From NCBI GenBank assembly GCA_958369225.1, contig CATXID010000009.1, forward strand, positions 1 to 64,000: DNA of 64,000 bases. Direction: 5' to 3'. Source of the stretch: an uncultured Collinsella sp. GTDB taxonomy: Bacteria > Actinomycetota > Coriobacteriia > Coriobacteriales > Coriobacteriaceae. The notes under the pieces are model-generated. The model saw only the letters and a program-made list of their open reading frames with translations. It was not told where the DNA came from and did not search any database. The translations under genes were made by a program, and so were the position numbers. This document shows positions 42,475-50,913 of this stretch, in pieces (the stretch's first letter is position 1; each line of letters opens with the position of its first letter).

Positions 42475-43889
42475 TACATGCCCTCGTCGGCAGACATGCT
42501 ACCGGTGTCGCCGCCGTCGGCCGTCATGCCCGCGCCGGTATCCATCACGATGGTGTCGCCGTCGCGCAACTTGGTAACCGGCACGTCCGCGTTGATCTCG
42601 TTGCCCTGGTCATCGCGCTTGACCTGCGTTTTGCCGACCACGGCGTCGTTATCGTTTTGCGTCACGACGGTCACCTTTACGCGTCGGGTCTGTTTGCCTT
42701 CGCCGTCGTTTGCCACGTTGACGTAATAGTGCTCTCCATCCTCGGTCATGAGCGCCATGGTCGGCACCATCACCACATCGTCGAGCTGTTCGGTCACTAC
42801 TGAGACCTCGGCAGTCATACCGGGCTTAAGGCGGCTGTCGGGTGCTTCGATGAGGATATCGACGTTAAAGGTCACGCTGCCGCCGCCGTTAGCGTCGGAG
42901 TTTGCCACCGAAGCGATTGTCGTGACCGTTCCCTGGCTCACGATATCGGGAAAGGCCGGATAGGTAACGTTGGCACTCTGGCCCACGGCGATCTTGGCGA
43001 TATCCTTTTCACCCACCTGAACGGTGACCTTCATCTTGGAGAGGTCGGCGATCTGCATGCACTGCTTGCCGCCGCTCGTATCACCTTCGCCCATAATCAT
43101 GCCGCCCGTCACTGTGGCGCCGACCTTGGCGTTGAGCTCGACGATGCTGCCCGAGCTGGGCGCGGTTACAGTGCGCTCGGCGGCTTTGGCGTTTGCCTGG
43201 TCCAGGGCCGCCTGGGCCGAGGCCAGGTTGCGTTGGGCGCTCGAGACGGCACTCGTGTCGGCGGTACCGCTGGCGCCATTCGCGTCTGCCGCATCTGCTT
43301 CAGGAGCCGGAGCGGCTTGGGCGACAGCTACCGCTTTCTGTGCGTTGGCGAGGTCTTCCTGTGCCGCTGCCACCGCGCGCTGCGCCTCGGCAACGTTGCG
43401 ATCGAGCTCGTCGTTTTTTATGGTCATGAGCACGTCGCCCTCGTTGACGGACTGGCCGGCTTGCACGTTAATCGATGCCACCGTGCCGTCGACAGAAGGG
43501 GAGACCACCGAAGCCGAGATGGGCTTGAGCTGGCCTTTTGCCTCGACGGTGGTCGTAAACGTGCCCTCGGTGACCATGTCGGTTACCGGTCCGTTGGTAC
43601 CTGCGGGCCGTGCGTTGATGACCACGGTCACGACAACGGCGATGAGCACAATGGCGGCCACGACGCCTGCCGCAATGCCGCGCCGGATGAGCTTTTTGCG
43701 CCGACGCTCGGCACGCTTCGCTTTGAGCTTGGCGTAGGCCTCTTCGTCAGAAATCTCGGTTGTATCGCTTGTGCTGCTCTTTTGCTGTGCGGCGTGCACG
43801 TTTGTTATGAGGGGAAGCGTTTCGGTGGCGCCCTTGGGCGCTTGCTTGGCATCATTCGGTCCCGGGGTTATGTTGGGGACATTCGACAT
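42474..43889 (-). CDS. MacA/HlyD-like membrane fusion (adaptor) protein
   Basis: A 471-residue adaptor anchored by one helix at about residues 70-92 (GIAAGVVAAIVLIAVVVTVV). It then has a lipoyl/barrel-sandwich half (VSPSVDGTVASINVQAGQSV), a coiled-coil hairpin rich in Ala/Gln, the second lipoyl half (VTAPSSGSIVELNAKVGATV) and a beta-barrel domain. In a Gram-positive cell such proteins span the wall beside a MacB-type permease. ATG at 43889 follows AAAGGAG. An earlier in-frame start at 43952 has no ribosome site. Confidence 0.9.
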   Translation of the reverse strand: MSNVPNITPGPNDAKQAPKGATETLPLITNVHAAQQKSSTSDTTEISDEEAYAKLKAKRAERRRKKLIRRGIAAGVVAAIVLIAVVVTVVINARPAGTNGPVTDMVTEGTFTTTVEAKGQLKPISASVVSPSVDGTVASINVQAGQSVNEGDVLMTIKNDELDRNVAEAQRAVAAAQEDLANAQKAVAVAQAAPAPEADAADANGASGTADTSAVSSAQRNLASAQAALDQANAKAAERTVTAPSSGSIVELNAKVGATVTGGMIMGEGDTSGGKQCMQIADLSKMKVTVQVGEKDIAKIAVGQSANVTYPAFPDIVSQGTVTTIASVANSDANGGGSVTFNVDILIEAPDSRLKPGMTAEVSVVTEQLDDVVMVPTMALMTEDGEHYYVNVANDGEGKQTRRVKVTVVTQNDNDAVVGKTQVKRDDQGNEINADVPVTKLRDGDTIVMDTGAGMTADGGDTGSMSADEGM

Positions 43890-44018
43890 GGCGTCTCCTT
43901 TGTAGAAAGTTCCTTGATAAGTATATACGCCCGTCGCGAGGGGCGGGCGCATGTGGCGGTATCTTTCGGAACTGTTAGATTGGAGCGTCAGTTCCCTGTT
44001 GTGTGAAGGCGTGATTCC

Positions 44019-45764
44019 CTACGAGTGCACGACCACGCACAGGCCCACGCTAATGCAGTCGTGGAGCGCCTTGGCATCTGCCAGGCGCAGGTTGATGCAG
44101 CCGTGGCTTCCGCACCACTTATAGGACTCGGCATTGTCGAAGCTCTTGTCGTTTTGCCAGGTGGCGTCGTGGAAACCGATCATATTGCCCTCGAACGGCA
44201 TCCAATAGCTGACCGGGCTCTCGTATTTGGGCTTTCCGGTCGCGGGGTCTTTGGCTCCGATGAGCTTGCTTGCGCCGTCGTTGCTGTTGATCTGCCACAC
44301 GCCCTCGGGAGTGGCGTCCTCGCCGGGCAGGCCCGAGATAAAGTTGGCCTCCCACACGATATTGCCGTTCTCGTCGTAGTAGCGCGCGTGCTGTTCGGAC
44401 AGGTCGACGTCGATATAGGCCTTCCAATCGGGCTCGCCTTTGGCGGTAAACGTGTCGGCCTTCTTGGAGTACGAAATCTCGATATCGCCGGTCTGCTTGT
44501 TATTGATAGCGTCCTCGACCTGCTTGGCGAGCGTGTCGCTGTCGATGGACCAGCCAAAGTCGCCGCCCTCGACCGCGCACTCCTTGCCGTCGGCGCGTGT
44601 CCACCAGCGGGTGGATCCCACTGTGTTAAAGCCGTTAGCGAGCTCGGCGGCCCAGCTGCCGATCTGCGACGTATCGAGCGTGGGGTTGGCCGGATCGGCA
44701 AAGCTGATCCACTGCAGCACCGAGCTGCCGTCCACCTTGCCGGCATCATTGCCGTTGAGCTTAAGGGTCACGTTGACGCCCAGGAAGTTGTTAGCGGCAT
44801 CGCATGCAGCCTGAATCTGGTCGTTAGTGAGGGTGCCGTTGAGCGGTTCGTAGGCGTCGTTGCCAATCTTGGTGATATCGACGTTCTCGGCGAGCGACGC
44901 GAGCTCAATCTCGGCATATTTGATGACATGCTCACGGTTGAGCTTCTCGTTGGAACGGGCCTTATCAACGGTGAACTTGCCGGCCTTCTCATCATAGGAG
45001 CTGGCGGCCTCGAAGGTGCCCGAGCGACCCTCGTTGAACTCGTCGATGGCGCTGCCCAGGTCCTCCTCAAACTGCTTTTGGTCAAAGGCATCGGAGAGCA
45101 TGGACAGGTCGACGTCCTGGTCCAAGTCGACCGAGCCGTTCTTGGCGGCGCTAACGGTTTTGCCGCCGAGCGACGCGATGAGGCGCGATGGCCACAGCAG
45201 CGGCTCGTTTTTGCTGATAATCTCGTGGGCGGCTTCCTCGCCATCGACGATGGGCTCGTCGGACTCGGGCTGGTAGGTCCAGCTAAAGTCATCGCCCGAC
45301 ACGGTGAGCTTGTAGTGCTTCCATGCCGAGTTGACCTTGGTTGCTGCTGAAGATGCGTTAGAGAGCGAGATATCGACGCCGGCGATGGTAGTGTTGGGGT
45401 AAGCGACCTGCGAGAACGCCACGACGCCTACGATGTAGACGATCGCGACGAGGCCGAGGACGACAAAGAGGGCCGTCTTGCCGCCCGACTTGCTGCTTTT
45501 GTTGGTGCGCTTGTCCACGGGGCCGCGATTGTTTGCCGCGCGAGCGTGCGAAGGGCCCTGCTTGGGGGCGGCACCCTGTGCGGGGCGCTGCTGATATTGT
45601 TGATGCGGCTGGTATTGACGCTGATTCGGGCGCTGAGAGGCATTGGCCGGGCCGTGTTGTTGGGTGTGTGCCGGAGCGATGGGGCGCGGCGATTGGACGC
45701 CACCAGTATGCCTACTGGGTTGTTGCGGATCGGGAATCATGCTGCTGCGATCGATTTGCGACAT
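44019..45764 (-). CDS. L,D-transpeptidase (YkuD domain) with cytoplasmic Pro/Gln-rich tail
   Basis: Cross-links peptidoglycan through 3-3 bonds or attaches proteins to it. Of 581 residues, about 95 form a Gln/Pro/Arg-rich cytoplasmic tail, then a helix (ALFVVLGLVAIVYIVGVVAF), two related extracytoplasmic peptidoglycan-binding-type repeats (about 120-450), and the YkuD domain with the catalytic His/Cys in GFHDATW and WCGSHGCINLR (Cys556). The tail resembles that of MltG in this window. AAGGAA precedes the ATG. It lies downstream of sdaA without a clear terminator. Confidence 0.92.
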   Translation of the reverse strand: MSQIDRSSMIPDPQQPSRHTGGVQSPRPIAPAHTQQHGPANASQRPNQRQYQPHQQYQQRPAQGAAPKQGPSHARAANNRGPVDKRTNKSSKSGGKTALFVVLGLVAIVYIVGVVAFSQVAYPNTTIAGVDISLSNASSAATKVNSAWKHYKLTVSGDDFSWTYQPESDEPIVDGEEAAHEIISKNEPLLWPSRLIASLGGKTVSAAKNGSVDLDQDVDLSMLSDAFDQKQFEEDLGSAIDEFNEGRSGTFEAASSYDEKAGKFTVDKARSNEKLNREHVIKYAEIELASLAENVDITKIGNDAYEPLNGTLTNDQIQAACDAANNFLGVNVTLKLNGNDAGKVDGSSVLQWISFADPANPTLDTSQIGSWAAELANGFNTVGSTRWWTRADGKECAVEGGDFGWSIDSDTLAKQVEDAINNKQTGDIEISYSKKADTFTAKGEPDWKAYIDVDLSEQHARYYDENGNIVWEANFISGLPGEDATPEGVWQINSNDGASKLIGAKDPATGKPKYESPVSYWMPFEGNMIGFHDATWQNDKSFDNAESYKWCGSHGCINLRLADAKALHDCISVGLCVVVHS

Positions 45765-45881
45765 CGTATATATTTCCTTCGAGTTTCGCCTTGCGGCTCA
45801 TCGTGTTTTAACTGGGCTTGCATTATAGCGATTAGCATGTTGTTTGTGGTGCGGAAACAGTATCAGTTTGGAGAAGTCTGC

Positions 45882-47489
45882 CTATCCGCATATGCCGCAT
45901 TTGGCGCAGGCAGAAAGCGCGGCGGGGGCTTGAGCGATGCCGCCCTTGGCCGTCTCGCGCAGGGTTGCCGGCAGGGCGTGGCCCACCGAGAGCATCACAT
46001 GCGCCATCTGGTCAAACGGTACCAAGCTCTTGATGCCGGCGAGCGCGAGCTGGGCCGAGCTGAAGGCCGCGGCCACGCCGATGGCATTGCGGTTTTGGCA
46101 CGGCACCTCGACCAGTCCGCCCACGGGGTCGCAAACGAGGCCTAGCAGGTTGCTCAGCGCGATGGAACTGGCGTCGAGTGCCTGCTCGGGGCTGCCGCCG
46201 AGCATCTGCACCAGCGCGGCGGCAGCCATGGCGGCGGCACTTCCCACCTCCGCTTGGCAGCCGCCCTCGGCGCCGGCGACGCAGGCGCTCGTGGTGAGGT
46301 TGAGGCCGATGGCGGCGGCACAGTAGAGGGCGTCCATGACCTGCTCGTCATCGAGCTGCAGGCGGTCGGCCAGCGCCAGCACGCAGCCGGGCACGACACC
46401 CGCGGAGCCTGCCGTGGGGGCGGCAACGATCACGCCCATGGTGGCGGAGCGCTCGAGCACGGCCATGGCACGGGCCACGGCTTCGGTCTGGACGGCGCCC
46501 ATTAAACTGGAGCTAAGGTCGTTGCGGCCGGTGGCATCGACGAGTTTCGCCTCGCCGCCGATGAGCCCGCCGAGCGAGCGCTGTGGATTGGCGATGGGGG
46601 CCGTGGTCTCCTCGCGCATGACGTCGAGCACGCGACGCATTGCGGCGACGGCGTGGGCCTCGCCGGTCAGACGCGCCTCGCGCACGGCCATGACGGCGCC
46701 GATGTTGAGTTCCAGCTCCTTGCAGGCGTCGAGCAGCTGCTCGCCGTCGTCGAAGATCTCCTTGGCCGAGACGCCGGGGGAGAGCGATGATGCCGAACCG
46801 GGGAGCTCAATAAAGGTGGCGTAGTCGACGTTGTCGAGTTTGCGCAGCATGGGAATGACGGTATCGTCGGGGGCGCCGTCGGTCTCAAAGACGGAGTATG
46901 CCTGGCCGCCCACCTCGGTGCGGTAGGTGCGGCAGAAGGCGATGTTCACGTGTGCGTAGGCGAGCAGATTCGTGAGCGCGGCGAGCACACCGGGGACGTC
47001 CTTGTGGGCCACAAACAGCGTGGAGTACATGCCCGAGATGTCGACGCCGACGCCGTTGATGCGGCTGATGCGCATCTTGCCACCGCCCAGGCTCTCGCCG
47101 CGGACTTGCGCCGTAGCGCCCCTGTCGTCGACCATGTCGATGTCTACGGTGTTGGGGTGGATGGAGGCGTCGTCGCCCTTGATGTCAAAGTGATAATCGA
47201 GGCCCTGCTCGCGTGCGAGGTCGAAGGCCTGCTTGATATTCTCATCGTCGGTGTCGAGGCCCAGGATGCCCGCGACGAGCGCGCGGTCGGTGCCGTGACC
47301 GCGGTAGGTGTGGGCGAAGGAGTTCCACAGGCCAAAGGTGACCTTGGTGATGCGGCCCTCGAGCAGGCTGGCGGCCACCTGGGCGCACCGCAGGGCGCCG
47401 GCGGTGTGCGACGAACTGGGACCGACCATGATGGGGCCCAAGATCTCGAATGCCGAGGTCGTAGCTAGTGTTTGCGGCTTGCCTGCCAT
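45882..47489 (-). CDS. sdaA: L-serine ammonia-lyase (Fe-S dependent), single-chain
   Basis: Converts L-serine to pyruvate and ammonia with a 4Fe-4S cluster. The 535-residue single chain has the beta domain (FEILGPIMVGPSSSHTAGAL), an ACT-like segment (VPGVLAALTNLLAYAHVNIA) and the alpha domain, with cluster-type Cys in SACVAGAEGGCQAEVG and LVCDPVGGLVEVPCQNRNA. The C-terminus CAKCGICG is unusually Cys-rich. ATG at 47489 follows AAAAGGAG. Only 23 bases separate the start codon from a 121-base palindrome, and the metK terminator lies beyond that, so the palindrome must be in its leader. Confidence 0.93.
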   Translation of the reverse strand: MAGKPQTLATTSAFEILGPIMVGPSSSHTAGALRCAQVAASLLEGRITKVTFGLWNSFAHTYRGHGTDRALVAGILGLDTDDENIKQAFDLAREQGLDYHFDIKGDDASIHPNTVDIDMVDDRGATAQVRGESLGGGKMRISRINGVGVDISGMYSTLFVAHKDVPGVLAALTNLLAYAHVNIAFCRTYRTEVGGQAYSVFETDGAPDDTVIPMLRKLDNVDYATFIELPGSASSLSPGVSAKEIFDDGEQLLDACKELELNIGAVMAVREARLTGEAHAVAAMRRVLDVMREETTAPIANPQRSLGGLIGGEAKLVDATGRNDLSSSLMGAVQTEAVARAMAVLERSATMGVIVAAPTAGSAGVVPGCVLALADRLQLDDEQVMDALYCAAAIGLNLTTSACVAGAEGGCQAEVGSAAAMAAAALVQMLGGSPEQALDASSIALSNLLGLVCDPVGGLVEVPCQNRNAIGVAAAFSSAQLALAGIKSLVPFDQMAHVMLSVGHALPATLRETAKGGIAQAPAALSACAKCGICG

Positions 47490-47512
47490 GGCTGCTCCTT
47501 TTCTATCCCATC

Positions 47513-47633
47513 GTCCCGAGGGGCGGGGCATAAGGTCGCCTGCTCGGACAGTCCTGCTCGCACGGAGAGCACATTAAGTGCTCTCCGGCTCGTGCGGAAC
47601 TCGCGATCGACCTTATGCCCCGCCCCTCGGGAC
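47513..47633. repeat. Palindrome with conserved 69-base core, copy 2 (sdaA leader)
   Basis: Arms 47513-47538 and 47608-47633 are perfectly complementary over 26 bases (outer end GTCCCGAGGGGCGGGG). The core 47539-47607, read on the minus strand, starts ATCGCGAG and ends GAGCAGG like copy 1 at 31842-31909. Within the hairpin, the A31864-T31884 pair of copy 1 is replaced by a G-C pair (positions 47585/47565). The arms share nothing with those of copy 1. Confidence 0.92.
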
Positions 47634-47726
47634 TAAGGATACATGGTAGAAGTGCGCGTGCTGCAAAATTCATTAGCTGGTGACGTGTCTTGCATTGCAT
47701 ATCGAAACATCTTCATCACCTTTAAA

Positions 47727-47763
47727 TAAAAAAGAAGTACCGCTTGGGGGCGGTACTTCTTTT
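47727..47763 (-). terminator. Intrinsic terminator of metK
   Basis: AAAAGAAGTACCG (47730-47742) and CGGTACTTCTTTT (47751-47763) form a perfect 13-base-pair stem with a G-rich loop. Read on the minus strand it ends in TTTTTT. Confidence 0.92.
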
Positions 47764-47800
47764 GAAAGCTTGCGCGTGTTGCGACCTTGGTGGTTCCTAA

Positions 47801-49081
<1,281 letters not shown>

Positions 49082-49155
49082 GATAGCCCCTTTCAAAAAA
49101 CGTGTCCCGGCGACCGTTACCATTCCGCCGAGCTCTATATGCAAGGGCACATCAT
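49082..49155 (-). promoter_or_regulatory. Structured metK leader, candidate regulatory RNA
   Basis: Read on the minus strand: TATGAT (possible -10), then CCCTT, then the stem CTCGGCG...CGCCGGG, then TTTTTTG and the ribosome site AAAGGGG. CCCTT can pair with AAGGG of the ribosome site, so an on/off structure is possible. It does not match a SAM riboswitch class I can identify with confidence. Confidence 0.35.
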
Positions 49156-49193
49156 ATCGCGTAAATCCAACATTCACACCCTTTCCGCACCCT

Positions 49194-49264
49194 CTCATTG
49201 GGGACAGACTTAAATGAGTAGCCTGGTGCCCATTGGGTAGTCATTTAAGTCTGTCCCCAATGAG
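49194..49264. repeat. Palindrome with 24-base arms and a 23-base loop between metK and gltX
   Basis: Arms 49194-49217 (CTCATTGGGGACAGACTTAA start) and 49241-49264 are perfectly complementary; the loop is exactly 23 bases. It lies between divergent genes, unlike most repeats here, and is related to the shorter palindrome at 4954-4992. Confidence 0.92.
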
Positions 49265-49349
49265 TGGGTCGGTGCCCTTTGTGCGGAGGCTGCTTTGTTG
49301 CTTTATACTGATGCGGTTAGACATCCATCCTGCAATCGAGGAGATTTCC

Positions 49350-50825
49350 ATGGCATCAGACGTTCGCGTCCGCTTTGCACCCTCACCGACGGGCAAGCTG
49401 CACATCGGCGGCGCCCGCACCGCTATCTATAACTGGGCTTTCGCCCGCGCAAACGGCGGCACGTTCATCCTGCGCATCGACGACACCGACCCCACCCGTT
49501 CCACCGACGAGAACACGCAGATCATTCTGCGCGCCATGCGTTGGCTGGGCTTGGACTGGGACGAGGGTCCCGAGGTGGGCGGCGACTTTGGCCCCTACGC
49601 ACAGACCGAGCGTCTGGACCTGTACAAGCAGGCCGCCCAGAAGCTCTGGGACGAGGGCAAGGCCTATCCCTGCTTCTGCACCAAGGAGCAGCTGGACGCC
49701 GATCGCAAGGCCGCCCAGGAGCGCAAGGACCCCTTCCAGGGCTATCAGCGCCGCTGCCGCGATCTTGATCCCGACGAGGCACGCCGCCGCATCGAGGCAG
49801 GCGAGCCCTACGTCCTGCGCATCAAGGTGCCCGAGGACCGCGGCGACGTCGTCATCCACGATGCCGTCCACGGCGAGGTGACCTTCGACGCCAAGGAGCT
49901 TGACGACTTCGTCATCTTCCGCTCCGACGGCACGCCCACGTATAACTTCGCGACCGTCGTCGACGATGCCATGATGAAGATTACCCACGTCATCCGCGGC
50001 GACGACCATCTTTCCAACACCCCGCGCCAGGTCATGGTCTACGAGGCCCTCGGCGCACCCGTGCCTACGTTCGCCCACATCTCCATGATCTTGGGTGCCG
50101 ACGGCAAAAAGCTCTCCAAGCGCCACGGCGCCACCTCGGTGGAGGAGTACCGCGACGCCGGTTACCTGCCCGACGCCTTCGTCAACTATCTGGCGCTGCT
50201 CGGCTGGTCGCTCGACGGCGAGACCACGATCATCCCGCGCGATGTCCTGGCCAGCAAGTTCTCGCTCGACCGCATCTCCAAGAACCCGGCGACCTTCGAC
50301 CCCAAGAAGCTCGACTGGGTCAATGCCGAGTACATCAACGGCATGTCCGATGCTCAGTTTGCCGACGAGATCATGGTCCCCGAGCTGCACGAGGCGGGTC
50401 TCATCGAGGGTAATGTCGAGTACGGCGAGGATTGGATCGATGCGCTTGCCGCCATCGTCAAGCCGCGCACCAAGATGCCGGCCGACGCCGTGACCGTCGC
50501 CGCTCCCATCTTTGCTACGGCCGAGACGCTCGAGTATGACGAGAAGTCCGTCAACAAGGGCCTGGCCAAGGAGGGCATGGGCTCCATTCTGGATGCCGCC
50601 AAGGCCGCGCTCGAGGGTGTGGACGAGTGGACGGCTGCCAACATCGACGCCGCGCTTGAGCCGCTACCCGAGCAGATGGACCTCAAGAAGCGCGTGGTGT
50701 TCCAGGCCGTGCGCGTCGCCGTTTGCGGCAACATGGTGAGCCCTCCGCTGGGCGAGACCATGGCGCTCGTCGGTCGCGACGACTGCCTGGCGCGCATCGA
50801 CCGCGCCCGCACGATGGCGTTGTAG
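49350..50825 (+). CDS. gltX: Glutamyl-tRNA synthetase
   Basis: Charges tRNA-Glu, including the two tRNA-Glu copies in this window. The 491-residue class I synthetase opens VRVRFAPSPTGKLHIGGART (HIGH-type motif) and has CFCTKEQLDADR in the insertion, VDDAMMKITHVIRGDDHLSN, and the KMSKS-type KKLSKRHG. Length is normal. Whether it also charges tRNA-Gln depends on whether gatCAB is present elsewhere. ATG at 49350 follows GAGGAG; upstream in-frame codons are not supported. A TATACT lies about 40 bases upstream. Confidence 0.96.
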   Translation: MASDVRVRFAPSPTGKLHIGGARTAIYNWAFARANGGTFILRIDDTDPTRSTDENTQIILRAMRWLGLDWDEGPEVGGDFGPYAQTERLDLYKQAAQKLWDEGKAYPCFCTKEQLDADRKAAQERKDPFQGYQRRCRDLDPDEARRRIEAGEPYVLRIKVPEDRGDVVIHDAVHGEVTFDAKELDDFVIFRSDGTPTYNFATVVDDAMMKITHVIRGDDHLSNTPRQVMVYEALGAPVPTFAHISMILGADGKKLSKRHGATSVEEYRDAGYLPDAFVNYLALLGWSLDGETTIIPRDVLASKFSLDRISKNPATFDPKKLDWVNAEYINGMSDAQFADEIMVPELHEAGLIEGNVEYGEDWIDALAAIVKPRTKMPADAVTVAAPIFATAETLEYDEKSVNKGLAKEGMGSILDAAKAALEGVDEWTAANIDAALEPLPEQMDLKKRVVFQAVRVAVCGNMVSPPLGETMALVGRDDCLARIDRARTMAL

Positions 50826-50848
50826 CAGCTGCGTAAACGCATGTATCC

Positions 50849-50880
50849 GAGCCCCGTTCACTCGAGCGGGGCTCTTGTTT
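50849..50880 (+). terminator. Intrinsic terminator of gltX
   Basis: GAGCCCCG (50849-50856) and CGGGGCTC (50867-50874) form a perfect stem followed by TTGTTT, 24 bases after the gltX stop. Confidence 0.8.
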
Positions 50881-50913
50881 CTGTAGACGTATGGGATAGG
50901 AGGTGCTGGGGCC

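Noticed and set aside
49082..49155. Known SAM riboswitch upstream of metK
   Set aside because: The sequence lacks the conserved blocks of SAM-I, SAM-II, SAM-III or SAM-VI that I can recall; kept only as an unclassified candidate.
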